Source: Bacteroides sp. CAG:144 (GTDB taxonomy: Bacteria > Bacteroidota > Bacteroidia > Bacteroidales > UBA11471). Taken from it: 26,662 nt of DNA. Made by a program: the position numbers and the translations under genes. The notes beneath the pieces were generated by a model that had not been told where the DNA came from, made no database searches, and saw only the letters and a list, made by a program, of their open reading frames with translations. Every line of letters begins with the position of its first letter. Position 1 is the stretch's first letter. Shown one piece after another: positions 1 to 7,705 of this stretch. Location of the stretch: NCBI GenBank assembly GCA_000434215.1, contig HF999661.1, positions 1,506-28,167 of the forward strand, written 5' to 3'.

Positions 1-1430
1 TCGCCCAAAACGTACTCTCCATAAAACCGATCGGGGGCGAAAATGCTGTATCGGGAATATGCGTCATCGACATCGAGACGGGTGATGTCGTCGCCGCTCA
101 TCATTCCGAACATTTTTTCATACCGGCTTCGACACAAAAACTCATCACTGCGACAACCCTCTTGCTCTGTTATACACCCGGGCACCGACTCTCCACCCAA
201 GTTTACCACGATGGGAAGATTTCCCCACGAGGGCGGTTACACGGAAACCTTTATATACGGGGTTGCGGAGATCCATCGTTGGGTTCGCAATACAGCGACG
301 TCTCGCCCGATACCTTTATCCGAGAAGTCGTGAAAGCGGTAAAATCGGCGGGAATACGCTCTATCTCAGGACAAGTCATTGCCGATGATCGGGCAATACC
401 CGACAATCCTGTCGTCAGCAAATGGTTATGGGAAGATGTTGGGAACTATTATGCCGCAGGATGTTACGGCATCAATTATGCCGATAACCGCTTCGCTGCA
501 ACTTTTCGTACCGGAGAGTCCGGAAGCCGGCCCACACTGCTCGAAATAACTCCTGAAATAAAAAACCTACGCATCTACGACTACTTGTCGACCAACCGTT
601 CGGGACGAGACAGCGCCTATATCTACGGAGCTCCGTATGAATATACACGCCGCATATACGGCTCTTTACCGGCAAATCGAGACCGATTCACCATCAAAGG
701 CGATCTGCCCGACCCACCGCACCATCTTGCCCGACAACTTACCGAGGCACTACGCCGCTCGGGAATAAAAGTACAGCACGAAGCAACCACGGCACGTATT
801 TTGCATGAAACGGGAAAAGCACTTGCCCCCTACGACCCCGGCAAACCCGTTCTACTTACATACTACTCTCCTGCTCTCGTAGACCTGCTGCGGCATACCC
901 TCATCGAAAGCGACAACCTCTACGCCGAATCTCTTTTACGGCAAGTAGAATTGGCAAGCCACCCGACGGCGACACTTTCGGGTAGCATCGAAGCCATGAA
1001 AAACATTTGGAAAGAAAAAGGATTTCCCATCGACGATGCCATTCTTTACGACGGCTCGGGACTGTCTCCGCTTAACCGTATTACACCGCTTATGATGTGC
1101 CGCCTATTGGCCTATGTTGCCGGTAACGGAGAAACGGGCAACATACTCTTCGACCTCCTGCCCCGACCGGGAGAGGGAACCCTCAAACGGTTTATGGCCG
1201 ATTCGGAACTGGCAACGTCTTTCCGACTCAAAAGTGGGAGTATGACGGGCGTACAATGTTATGCGGGCTATTATAAAGGGAAACGCACTTATGCCGTCGT
1301 CGTAATGGTCAATCACTTTTCCTCTCCAAGAGCCCGGGTACAAAAAGAGGTTGCAGACACGCTCACCCGCTTGTTCTATTCGCTCGAAAAAACAGCCGAT
1401 AAAAAAACAACATCGACACAAAAAATATGA
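1..1430 (+). CDS. dacB: D-alanyl-D-alanine carboxypeptidase/endopeptidase, PBP4 family (5' partial)
   Basis: This is a penicillin-binding protein 4 homologue (peptidase family S13). The family trims or cleaves D-Ala cross-links of peptidoglycan in the periplasm. The reading frame is open from base 3 at the left edge, so the start codon and signal peptide lie outside the window. About 475 residues are present, which is most of the usual length. The three active-site motifs are visible in order: S-T-Q-K at 129-140 (nucleophile Ser and its Lys), S-D-N at 909-917, and K-S-G at 1230-1238. Between the first two motifs is the large insertion typical of PBP4. A TTG at 162 could be mistaken for the start, but the SxxK motif lies upstream of it in the same frame. 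The stop overlaps the next start (ATGA), which suggests translational coupling. I am confident of the family. Whether carboxypeptidase or endopeptidase activity dominates cannot be read from the sequence. Confidence 0.93.
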   Translation, partial: AQNVLSIKPIGGENAVSGICVIDIETGDVVAAHHSEHFFIPASTQKLITATTLLLCYTPGHRLSTQVYHDGKISPRGRLHGNLYIRGCGDPSLGSQYSDVSPDTFIREVVKAVKSAGIRSISGQVIADDRAIPDNPVVSKWLWEDVGNYYAAGCYGINYADNRFAATFRTGESGSRPTLLEITPEIKNLRIYDYLSTNRSGRDSAYIYGAPYEYTRRIYGSLPANRDRFTIKGDLPDPPHHLARQLTEALRRSGIKVQHEATTARILHETGKALAPYDPGKPVLLTYYSPALVDLLRHTLIESDNLYAESLLRQVELASHPTATLSGSIEAMKNIWKEKGFPIDDAILYDGSGLSPLNRITPLMMCRLLAYVAGNGETGNILFDLLPRPGEGTLKRFMADSELATSFRLKSGSMTGVQCYAGYYKGKRTYAVVVMVNHFSSPRARVQKEVADTLTRLFYSLEKTADKKTTSTQKI

Positions 1431-2077
1431 TAAAGACCCTTATTCTCGACTTCGACGGGACTTTGGCCGATACACAAGCATGTATCGTCGCTTCTGTGCA
1501 AAGTACACTGAATGTTTTACGGCTACCCTCCGTACCCCAAGAAGAAATCATATCGCGCATCGGTCTTCCTCTACGCACGGTACTCACCGAAGGCGCTCAC
1601 ATTCCAACCGGGACGTTACTCGAAAAATCCGTCGACATATACCGCCAACTTTTCGATGAGATAAGTCCCCGTACCGCACATCTTTTTCCTCATGTAAAAG
1701 AAACGCTCACCCGATTGCACGACGAAGGTACAACTCTCGCCATCGCCTCTGGAAAAAGCAGACGGGTATTGTTGCAAATGATGAAAGATTTCGACTTGCT
1801 GCCCTTAACGGGAACTATCGTTTGCGACGATGATGTTACTCACAAAAAGCCTGCACCCGACATGGCATTGAAAGTATTGAGCCTGACAGATACACTTCCT
1901 GCCGAAGCCATAGTGGTCGGAGATACGACATTCGATATAGAAATGGGACGTGCGGCCGGCTGCATGACCTGCGGCGTTACTTACGGAAATCACAATCGGG
2001 ATATTCTGAAATCGTCCAGAGCCGATTTCCTTATCGACAACTTTTCTCAATTATATCCGCTCGTTTTCACGAAATAA
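1427..2077 (+). CDS. HAD-family hydrolase, phosphoglycolate phosphatase-like
   Basis: This 216-residue cytosolic phosphatase belongs to HAD subfamily IA. Motif I is D-F-D-G-T near residues 8-12, where the first Asp is the nucleophile and the second the general acid. Motif II is the Ser of A-S-G-K around residue 108. Motif III is the Lys in H-K-K-P-A-P-D. Motif IV is V-G-D-T-x-x-D. The helical cap sits between motifs I and II. The K-P-x-P pattern and overall length match Gph/PpaX-like enzymes, but substrates of this group vary widely, so phosphoglycolate is only a guess. The ATG overlaps the stop of the upstream dacB-type gene by four bases, so the two are probably co-translated. A hairpin at 2135-2164 follows. 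A role in wall-precursor or nucleotide clean-up is possible but not shown. Confidence 0.88.
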   Translation: MIKTLILDFDGTLADTQACIVASVQSTLNVLRLPSVPQEEIISRIGLPLRTVLTEGAHIPTGTLLEKSVDIYRQLFDEISPRTAHLFPHVKETLTRLHDEGTTLAIASGKSRRVLLQMMKDFDLLPLTGTIVCDDDVTHKKPAPDMALKVLSLTDTLPAEAIVVGDTTFDIEMGRAAGCMTCGVTYGNHNRDILKSSRADFLIDNFSQLYPLVFTK

Positions 2078-2134
2078 AAATTTTTCAGCACTTTAATTCC
2101 GATAGAAACATCGTTCTGCATTCGATATGACGAA

Positions 2135-2164
2135 CAGAGGCCTCCCCTTGTCAGGAGGCCTCTG
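2135..2164. terminator. Hairpin between convergent genes
   Basis: An 11-bp perfect inverted repeat (2135-2145 with 2154-2164; arm CAGAGGCCTCC) closes an 8-base loop. It lies between the convergent HAD phosphatase and pfp genes and is GC-rich. The plus-strand side is followed by a short weak T-rich stretch (GCTTTATT). The minus-strand side has little U-tract. It probably ends the dacB-HAD transcript and may also serve pfp. Confidence 0.65.
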
Positions 2165-2195
2165 CTTTATTCCACACACCGAATCGGCATCAATC

Positions 2196-3839
2196 TTATT
2201 GATGTTCGAGACGAAGTGTTTCGGTCGGTTGGTCGCATACCTCGGTAGGCCCGAAATACTGAATAGGACCGGGATATACATAACACGTTTCTCGAGCCCA
2301 TTGCTTACGCTGAGACACAAAATATTTGAAAGGAGCTCCGTCGAGTTTCACCAAAGCCTTTTGTATCACCGGTTTCATCTCTCCGTTACGACGTTCCATA
2401 TTCATCATCATCGTAACAGGCACGCCTCCGGCAATCCACTCTTCGGCCGGACGAGTCGTATTGCGTACCGACGACATATAACCCGTGCGGCCTTCACCGA
2501 TAAGCATGGCCGCCGTATATCCCAACGAATAGCAATAGTCGGCATCGAAATTAGAGGGCGCTGCACAACGGCCTTCATATCCGAAAAAGTGAGTCTGAGT
2601 CGCAAATTTTCCAATATAAGTACCTTCGGCTTTCATCTCGGCCAAACGACGTCCCACCATTTCGGCTAATAATTTTTCGGTCTCAATAAGCGAAACTTGT
2701 ACATTTCCATGTGGATCCCGATCGAGCGTAAGTTGACGAGCGACAGCTTCGGGCAACGTCGAATATATTGCGGCATTCTCAGGCGAAAGGTGTTTTGTAA
2801 TATAATTGATTTGTTCCGATTTACGCACCATAGCATACTCCGAACCGTTCATCGCCAGAAAATCGTTCAACTCCGAAATAAGTTTCTTCATCGCCGGAAT
2901 AAACTCGATAAGACCTTCGGGTATCAATACCGTACCGAAATTACTACCTTCGGAAGCCCGCACGGCAACAGCCTCGGCAATACAATTTACAATATCGTCG
3001 AGCGTTTGCTGTTTTGCTTCTACCTCTTCCGATATAAGACAGATATTCGGTTGAGTCTGCAACGCGCATTCCAATGCGATATGGGAAGCCGAACGTCCCA
3101 TCAACTTGATAAAGTGCCAATATTTTTTTGCGGAATTGCAATCCCGCTGAATGTTTCCGATTACTTCGGAATATACCTTGCACGCCGTATCGAATCCGAA
3201 CGAACTTTCGATCATTTCGTTTTTCAAATCACCATCGATGGTTTTAGGACAACCTATCACCTGCACGCCAGCCCCTATCTGTTTGTAATATTCGGCCAAA
3301 ACGCAAGCATTGGTATTGGAATCGTCTCCGCCGATAATGACCAATGCTTTTATATCGAGATCTTTTAAGATTTGAAGTCCCTTATCGAATTGTTCCTTGG
3401 TTTCGAGCTTGGTTCTGCCCGACCCGATGATATCGAATCCTCCCGTATTACGATATTCATCGATAATATCGGAGGTAAGTTCCATATATTTATGATCGAT
3501 AAGCCCGGCCGGTCCCAAAAGGAATCCGAACAGCCGGGAACCTTGATTCATTTTCTTGATGCCATCGAAAAGACCGGCTATGACATTATGGCCACCGGGA
3601 GCCTGTCCGCCCGAAAGGATCACGCCGACATTAATAGCCGGATAACTTTTTTCTTCACCATCGGCCTCAAATGTCAAGACTGGCATTCCGTAGGTATTCG
3701 GGAAAAGGGCGGCAATCTCTTCCTGATTGGCAACAGATTGCGTCGGTGCCCCCTCTTTGATATGTACCGTTCCTTTCAGCGACTTGGGCAATTTGGGCTG
3801 ATATGCGGCACGAGCCACCTGCAATGCACTCTTTTTCAT
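2196..3839 (-). CDS. pfp: Pyrophosphate--fructose 6-phosphate 1-phosphotransferase (long PFP)
   Basis: This enzyme phosphorylates fructose 6-phosphate reversibly with PPi instead of ATP, in cytosolic glycolysis/gluconeogenesis. The 547-residue length matches the long PFP clade (plant beta subunit and spirochaete type), not the roughly 320-residue ATP-PFK. Visible motifs are the nucleotide-site glycine loop [11 protein letters not shown] (about residues 75-85), G-G-D-D-S-N (170-175), and the catalytic P-K-T-I-D-G-D-L (198-205). The second Asp of GGDD, where ATP-dependent enzymes have Gly, indicates PPi specificity; the Lys after P in PKTIDGDL is also characteristic of PPi enzymes. The gene is monocistronic, with its own upstream element at 3887-3918 and the hairpin at 2135-2164 after it. 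Use of PPi saves ATP and is common in anaerobic Bacteroidales. Confidence 0.96.
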   Translation of the reverse strand: MKKSALQVARAAYQPKLPKSLKGTVHIKEGAPTQSVANQEEIAALFPNTYGMPVLTFEADGEEKSYPAINVGVILSGGQAPGGHNVIAGLFDGIKKMNQGSRLFGFLLGPAGLIDHKYMELTSDIIDEYRNTGGFDIIGSGRTKLETKEQFDKGLQILKDLDIKALVIIGGDDSNTNACVLAEYYKQIGAGVQVIGCPKTIDGDLKNEMIESSFGFDTACKVYSEVIGNIQRDCNSAKKYWHFIKLMGRSASHIALECALQTQPNICLISEEVEAKQQTLDDIVNCIAEAVAVRASEGSNFGTVLIPEGLIEFIPAMKKLISELNDFLAMNGSEYAMVRKSEQINYITKHLSPENAAIYSTLPEAVARQLTLDRDPHGNVQVSLIETEKLLAEMVGRRLAEMKAEGTYIGKFATQTHFFGYEGRCAAPSNFDADYCYSLGYTAAMLIGEGRTGYMSSVRNTTRPAEEWIAGGVPVTMMMNMERRNGEMKPVIQKALVKLDGAPFKYFVSQRKQWARETCYVYPGPIQYFGPTEVCDQPTETLRLEHQ

Positions 3840-3886
3840 AGATATTCTTTTTTAATGAGTTAACCTGTATTTATAAAAATGTCTTA

Positions 3887-3918
3887 CAAATATGCGTTTT
3901 TTTTTCTTGATTGCCAAA
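3887..3918 (-). promoter_or_regulatory. Bacteroidetes-type promoter for pfp
   Basis: On the minus strand, TTTG (3918-3915) is followed after exactly 20 bases by CATATTTG (3894-3887), close to the Bacteroidetes -33/-7 consensus TTTG...TAnnTTTG. The one mismatch is C for the first T of the -7 box. The predicted transcript would begin near 3880, giving a leader of about 40 bases before the ATG at 3839. Confidence 0.6.
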
Positions 3919-3976
3919 TATTAATGCTCGATTTACAAAAAATCGATTGCTCCCACATTTTCCGGTTTCCGGAATA

Positions 3977-4007
3977 TTGCCTGATTAGGAAAAAAAATAT
4001 ACCTTTG
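3977..4007 (+). promoter_or_regulatory. Bacteroidetes-type promoter for the NifU-like/GGGtGRT unit
   Basis: In the 304-base gap 3840-4143, a TTG at 3977-3979 precedes TACCTTTG at 4000-4007 by 20 bases. The -7 box matches TAnnTTTG perfectly. Transcription would start near 4014, giving an untranslated leader of about 130 bases with no obvious Shine-Dalgarno sequence and no riboswitch I could recognise. The remainder of the gap is AT-rich and contains the divergent pfp promoter. Confidence 0.65.
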
Positions 4008-4143
4008 CTTCGACTTTTTCCGACACGTTATTGTATGCGGGAAACGAAACACCGAGACAGTCGCCATAGGTACCAAGAGTGCACATATCAACAATTTAAC
4101 GAATTCAAGACACATTATATTATCCAATTAAAACCAGAGCATT

Positions 4144-4845
4144 ATGATCTATTCACAGGAAGTAGAACACATGTGTGTTGTTAAGAAAGGCCCCAACCAC
4201 GGCCCCGCACCTATTCCCGAAGAAGGGAAATGGGTAAAAGCCAAAGAAGTCATCGACATTTCGGGTCTGACCCACGGTGTAGGCTGGTGCGCCCCCCAAC
4301 AAGGAGCTTGTAAGCTGACACTCAACGTCAAAGACGGAGTCATACAAGAAGCGCTCGTCGAGACCATCGGTTGTTCGGGTATGACCCACTCGGCTGCTAT
4401 GGCATCGGAAATACTCCCGGGCAAAACCATTCTCGAAGCCCTCAATACCGACCTCGTTTGCGACGCCATCAACACCGCCATGCGCGAACTGTTCCTCCAA
4501 ATCGTTTACGGTCGTTCTCAATCGGCATTCTCCGAAGGTGGCCTCATGATCGGCGCAGGTCTCGAAGACTTGGGCAAAGGCCTCCGCAGCCAAACGGGAA
4601 CTCTTTACGGAACTCTCGCCAAAGGCCCCCGTTACCTCGAAATGGCCGAAGGTTACATCAAAACCCTCGCCCTCGATAAAAACGATGAAATCTGCGGTTA
4701 CGAATTCGTTCATCTGGGCAAATTCATGGATGAAATCAAAAAAGGTACCGATGCCAACGAAGCCTTGAAAAAAGTAACCGGTACCTACGGACGTTTCACC
4801 CAAGAGGCCGGTGCAGTAAAATACATTGACCCACGTAAAGAATAA
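4144..4845 (+). CDS. NifU/IscU-like iron-sulfur scaffold-family protein, partner of the GGGtGRT protein
   Basis: This 233-residue cytosolic protein has an N-terminal region (about residues 40-130) resembling the NifU_N/IscU fold. A W-C-A-P-Q-Q-G-A-C-K segment leads into a K-L-x-L-x-V strand, followed by V-E-T-I-G-C-S-G-M-T and a helix resembling the IscU segment after its second Cys. Cysteines are at 11, 49, 56, 77, 106 and 184. The Gly-Asp after the first IscU Cys and the third IscU Cys ligand are not apparent. The C-terminal half (about 130-233) has no family I recognise. The gene is always read here with the GGGtGRT gene, 18 bases downstream. Codon choice leans on GGT, CGT and ACC, unlike most neighbours, which suggests high expression. 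Assignment as a genuine Fe-S scaffold is by family resemblance only; its real job is unknown. Confidence 0.85.
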   Translation: MIYSQEVEHMCVVKKGPNHGPAPIPEEGKWVKAKEVIDISGLTHGVGWCAPQQGACKLTLNVKDGVIQEALVETIGCSGMTHSAAMASEILPGKTILEALNTDLVCDAINTAMRELFLQIVYGRSQSAFSEGGLMIGAGLEDLGKGLRSQTGTLYGTLAKGPRYLEMAEGYIKTLALDKNDEICGYEFVHLGKFMDEIKKGTDANEALKKVTGTYGRFTQEAGAVKYIDPRKE

Positions 4846-4846
4846 T

Positions 4847-4854
4847 AAGGAGGA
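4847..4854 (+). promoter_or_regulatory. Strong Shine-Dalgarno sequence before the GGGtGRT gene
   Basis: The sequence AAGGAGGA lies in the 18-base gap between the two genes, with the AGGAGG core ending 10 bases before the ATG at 4864. It is nearly a perfect anti-16S match. Most other starts in this window lack one, as is usual in Bacteroidetes. It supports the 4864 start and suggests strong re-initiation on a highly expressed mRNA. Confidence 0.8.
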
Positions 4855-4863
4855 CAGACAACT

Positions 4864-5874
4864 ATGATAAGAGAAGTAAAATTCGAGAGCCAAGAGCGTC
4901 GTATCAAACAAATCATCGCAGCTCTCAACGAAAACGGCATCAAAGACATCGAAGAGGCAAACGCCATCTGCGAGAAATACGGTCTCGATCCTTATAAAAC
5001 ATGCGAAGAAACACAACCCATCTGTTTTGAAAATGCCAAATGGGCCTATGTAGTAGGTTCGGCCATCGCCTTGAAAAAAGGCTGTAAAAATGCTGCCGAA
5101 GCTGCCGAAGCCATCGGTATCGGATTGCAGGCATTCTGCATTCCCGGTTCGGTTGCCGATGATCGTAAAGTAGGTATCGGACATGGTAACCTCGCCGCCC
5201 GTTTATTGCGTGAAGAGACCAAATGTTTCGCATTCCTCGCCGGACACGAATCGTTCGCCGCCGCCGAAGGTGCTATCAAAATCGCAGCAAAGGCAGACAA
5301 AGTTCGTAAAGAACCGCTGCGTTGTATCCTGAACGGTCTCGGAAAAGACGCTGCTCAAATCATCTCGCGTATCAACGGTTTCACCTATGTACAAACCCAA
5401 TTCGACTACTATACGGGCGAACTGAAAATCGTTCGCGAAATCGCCTACTCCGACGGTCCCCGTGCCAAAGTAAAATGCTACGGCGCCGATGATGTGCGCG
5501 AAGGTGTTGCCATCATGTGGCACGAAGGCGTTGAGGTATCGATCACGGGTAACTCAACCAACCCCACCCGTTTCCAACACCCCGTAGCCGGAACCTACAA
5601 AAAAGAACGTGTGTTGGCCGGCAAACCTTATTTCTCGGTTGCTTCGGGAGGCGGTACGGGGCGTACCCTTCACCCCGACAACATGGCTGCCGGTCCTGCA
5701 TCTTACGGTATGACCGACACAATGGGCCGTATGCACTCCGACGCTCAATTTGCCGGATCGTCTTCGGTTCCCGCTCACGTAGAAATGATGGGATTCCTCG
5801 GTATCGGTAACAACCCGATGGTAGGTTGTACCGTAGCTTGCGCCGTAGACGTAGCTACCGCTCTGAACAAATAA
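4864..5874 (+). CDS. GGGtGRT family protein (function unknown)
   Basis: This 336-residue cytosolic protein belongs to the family named after its G-G-G-T-G-R-T signature, here at residues 262-268. After the signature comes a Gly/Met-rich tail with conserved-looking H-P-D-N-M-A-A-G and T-M-G-R-M-H-S-D segments. The N-terminal 60 residues are a charged helical region. The middle has K-V-G-I-G-H-G-N-L and several cysteines, including a C-T-V-A-C pair near the C terminus that could bind metal. No signal peptide or membrane segment is seen. It lies 18 bases after the NifU-like gene and is followed by a strong terminator. The pair forms a closed unit with biased codons. Family recognition is firm; a role in Fe-S or flavin chemistry is inference from the partner. 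Confidence 0.88.
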   Translation: MIREVKFESQERRIKQIIAALNENGIKDIEEANAICEKYGLDPYKTCEETQPICFENAKWAYVVGSAIALKKGCKNAAEAAEAIGIGLQAFCIPGSVADDRKVGIGHGNLAARLLREETKCFAFLAGHESFAAAEGAIKIAAKADKVRKEPLRCILNGLGKDAAQIISRINGFTYVQTQFDYYTGELKIVREIAYSDGPRAKVKCYGADDVREGVAIMWHEGVEVSITGNSTNPTRFQHPVAGTYKKERVLAGKPYFSVASGGGTGRTLHPDNMAAGPASYGMTDTMGRMHSDAQFAGSSSVPAHVEMMGFLGIGNNPMVGCTVACAVDVATALNK

Positions 5875-5890
5875 TAAATCCCTTATCACA

Positions 5891-5928
5891 AAAAGAGAGT
5901 AACAATCATAGCATTGTTACTCTCTTTT
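5891..5928 (+). terminator. Strong intrinsic terminator after the GGGtGRT gene
   Basis: A 16-bp perfect inverted repeat (5891-5906 with 5913-5928) with a 6-base loop (CATAGC) is followed by a run of T (to 5930, then CTTTC). It is 17 bases after the stop codon and closes the two-gene unit. The rest of the gap 5931-6103 shows no gene that I can support. Confidence 0.92.
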
Positions 5929-6103
5929 TTCTTTCTATATTTCACGGACATATTTTTCGCCCCACCTTTCTGAGAATAATCCAATCATACTTTTCCTCCT
6001 TACATGATTTCCCTATCAAATACTTTCTACCCTTTTACAAAAGAGGGAGAGCAACTTCTTTCCCGGAATTTATAAAAAGGCCCTGTAAAAATATAATTTT
6101 CGA

Positions 6104-6121
6104 GTAATTTCATTATATTTG
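6104..6121 (+). promoter_or_regulatory. Promoter element, copy 1 of an 18-base repeat
   Basis: GTAATTTCATTATATTTG ends in a perfect TAnnTTTG -7 box (TATATTTG, 6114-6121). The identical 18 bases occur at 7201-7218, also in front of a small gene. A TTTATAAAAA block lies 35 bases upstream (start to start) here and 34 bases upstream in the other copy. A canonical TTTG -33 box is missing at the expected position, so another activator may be used. Confidence 0.6.
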
Positions 6122-6188
6122 CGTGTAAGAGGATATTTTATTTTCCTCCATACAATCTTATCTTTCAAACTACAAATAAAAAATCGAT

Positions 6189-6464
6189 ATGGATAGGCAA
6201 CAACTGGAAGAATTACAGAGAAGAGCAGAGGCCAGCCTTAAAAATAATAAGGTTTACCAAATAACTTCTTTCCTATATTTCCCGGGTTTTGTATTGATAT
6301 TCGTTTCATATGCGTTTTTCTCCGATAAGAGTTGGGTAATAGCTTTGTGTTCATTTTTCTTTGTTATCTCATTTGTGAGTTTTTGCGTCAACTGTCAAAT
6401 TATAATCAACGCAAAAAAACGAATAAAGGAAGAAATGAAAAGGCAACATGAATGGGAGGATTAA
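6189..6464 (+). CDS. Small two-TM membrane protein, unknown function
   Basis: This 91-residue protein has a charged N-terminal helix (about residues 1-22, rich in Gln/Glu/Arg), two hydrophobic segments (about 26-45 and 49-70), and a highly charged, Lys/Glu-rich C-terminal tail (about 74-91). Both ends are therefore probably cytosolic. I recognise no family. The start is placed at the ATG 67 bases after a perfect -7 box. The gene sits in an AT-rich patch with the lipoprotein gene after it. It shares its promoter sequence with the CD225-type gene at 7238, which hints at co-regulation. The composition and defined membrane topology make it likely to be real. Confidence 0.65.
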   Translation: MDRQQLEELQRRAEASLKNNKVYQITSFLYFPGFVLIFVSYAFFSDKSWVIALCSFFFVISFVSFCVNCQIIINAKKRIKEEMKRQHEWED

Positions 6465-6587
6465 CTATAAAAAACTTCTGATGCTTTGTTCGGATAAAAA
6501 AGATCAAAAAAAACGGACTAAAAACATTTCAATGACAATTATATCATTTTTTCTAATAAACAAAGAAATCACACAATACTATATATC

Positions 6588-7091
6588 ATGAGAATAAAAG
6601 GTATTTTATATATTTTCATTGTAAGTTCTATATGCAGTATATTTTTTTCATCTTGTGCAAAAGAAGGTGATTTGGGCGATCTGATGAATCCTTTCGGAAA
6701 CAATACGACAAGCAATCCCGGAGGTAAGGGTAAAGCCCCGGAAGATCTCCCTGCCGGAACTACAATTGAATGGAGCGGCTATTATCTCGTAGGCGATAAA
6801 CGTTATGGAGAAGGTACTCAACAATTGACGATTCTGAATGAAACAGATTGCCGTTCGAGTTGGTCGGTCGATTGGGGAACTTATACCTATACCAAAACCG
6901 GAGACAATACAGCCAAACTCAGTTTCTCGATCGTACAAAGCGTTGTAGGGAATGTGAGAAGTTTCCAATATACGACGACTCTCACTTTTTCCAAAAGCAA
7001 TGAGTTTGAAATGACAGGAACAAAGTTCGTTTTCAGCACGTTAACCGGATCGACACTTTGCGAACTGCATTGTACCGGAACTCTCTACTAA
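6588..7091 (+). CDS. Putative lipoprotein, beta-rich, unknown family
   Basis: This 167-residue protein begins with a lipoprotein signal peptide: a short basic start, a hydrophobic stretch, and S-S-C with the lipidated Cys at residue 23. The residues after Cys (A-K-E-G-D) are charged, in keeping with the acidic export signals that send Bacteroidetes lipoproteins to the cell surface; surface display is an inference. A low-complexity Asn/Thr/Gly/Pro linker (about 36-55) follows. The rest is a compact domain rich in Thr, Ser, Tyr and Phe, likely a beta-sandwich or lipocalin-like barrel, with Cys residues near positions 87, 157 and 161 that could form a disulfide. No enzyme motif is seen. The 123-base gap before it holds no clear promoter, so it may be read through from the 6189 gene. 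Confidence 0.7.
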   Translation: MRIKGILYIFIVSSICSIFFSSCAKEGDLGDLMNPFGNNTTSNPGGKGKAPEDLPAGTTIEWSGYYLVGDKRYGEGTQQLTILNETDCRSSWSVDWGTYTYTKTGDNTAKLSFSIVQSVVGNVRSFQYTTTLTFSKSNEFEMTGTKFVFSTLTGSTLCELHCTGTLY

Positions 7092-7200
7092 TAAAAAATT
7101 AATGCCAAATACCTATTAAAACAATAGGATTCTTTTTCCGGAAGAAAATAAAAAGGATTCTGGCTTTTTATAAAAACAGCACCAAAGCCATTTATTCCCG

Positions 7201-7218
7201 GTAATTTCATTATATTTG
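7201..7218 (+). promoter_or_regulatory. Promoter element, copy 2 of an 18-base repeat
   Basis: This is identical to 6104-6121 (GTAATTTCATTATATTTG), again ending in TATATTTG (7211-7218), and lies 19 bases before the ATG at 7238. With a start about 7 bases after the -7 box, the leader would be very short. A TTTATAAAAA block is at 7167-7176. Confidence 0.65.
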
Positions 7219-7237
7219 TCTGTATATCTCTATTGTT

Positions 7238-7702
7238 ATGGAATATTACATATTGATAAACGAAAAACCCGAAGGCCCTTTCGCTCTTGAAAGACTGAAC
7301 GAAATGCATATAACCCCTCAAACACTGGCATGGCATCAGGGTATGCCATCGTGGTTGCCTGCCGGGCAAATAGATGAGTTACAATTTTTATGGAACACAT
7401 CAACACCCCCGCCCGTACCTCCCATCGAAACGACACCCGCAACCCCGACCACCGCACCCAAGACATGGCTGGTCGAATCGATACTCGTAACAGTACTCTG
7501 TTGCCTGCCATTCGGTATCGTAGGTATCGTCTATGCCAGCAGAGTAAGTTCGTTATTGAAAAGCGGGAATTATGCCGAAGCCGTCGAAGCCAGCAAAAAT
7601 GCGGGGAAATGGACCAAAATAGGCTTTATTGTCGGATTAGTGGCAACCTTATTGTACATCGCGTTTCTCGCCGTTTACACATTTATGGCATCTTCATTTT
7701 AA
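7238..7702 (+). CDS. GYF_2-CD225/dispanin family membrane protein
   Basis: This 154-residue protein has two parts. Residues 1 to about 50 form a GYF_2-type (DUF4339) domain: Y-Y-I-L-I-N-E-K-P-E-G-P-F at the start and W-H-Q-G-M-P-S-W-L-P-A later, a fold that in other proteins binds peptides. A Pro/Thr-rich linker (about 53-75) follows. Two hydrophobic segments (about 77-101 and 126-150) flank a charged loop with A-x-x-A-S-K-N-A-G-K-W, the arrangement of the CD225/dispanin family named for animal IFITM proteins. The peptide-binding head is probably cytosolic. The stop is three bases before the DUF2752 gene, indicating an operon. Families are clear; the bacterial function is unknown. Confidence 0.87.
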   Translation: MEYYILINEKPEGPFALERLNEMHITPQTLAWHQGMPSWLPAGQIDELQFLWNTSTPPPVPPIETTPATPTTAPKTWLVESILVTVLCCLPFGIVGIVYASRVSSLLKSGNYAEAVEASKNAGKWTKIGFIVGLVATLLYIAFLAVYTFMASSF

Positions 7703-7705
7703 TTC

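Noticed and set aside
43..333. Possible frameshift or separate small gene at the left edge, overlapping the PBP4 gene
   Set aside because: The third frame is open from base 3 through to 1430 and encodes the SxxK motif, so the PBP4 gene is intact and the other frame is chance.
2697..3368. Open frame antisense to pfp
   Set aside because: It overlaps the conserved catalytic core of pfp and shows no recognisable domain.
4153..5184. 343-codon open frame antisense to the NifU-like and GGGtGRT genes
   Set aside because: It lies in the shadow of two genes with strongly biased codons, is Phe/Cys/Asp-rich in a way expected from the complement, spans the SD site and has no start signal or family.
7120..7165. 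TTCCGGAA palindrome and AGGATTCT direct repeats after the lipoprotein gene as terminator or attachment site
   Set aside because: The pairing is short and interrupted, there is no integrase or boundary gene, and the repeats are too short to mean much.
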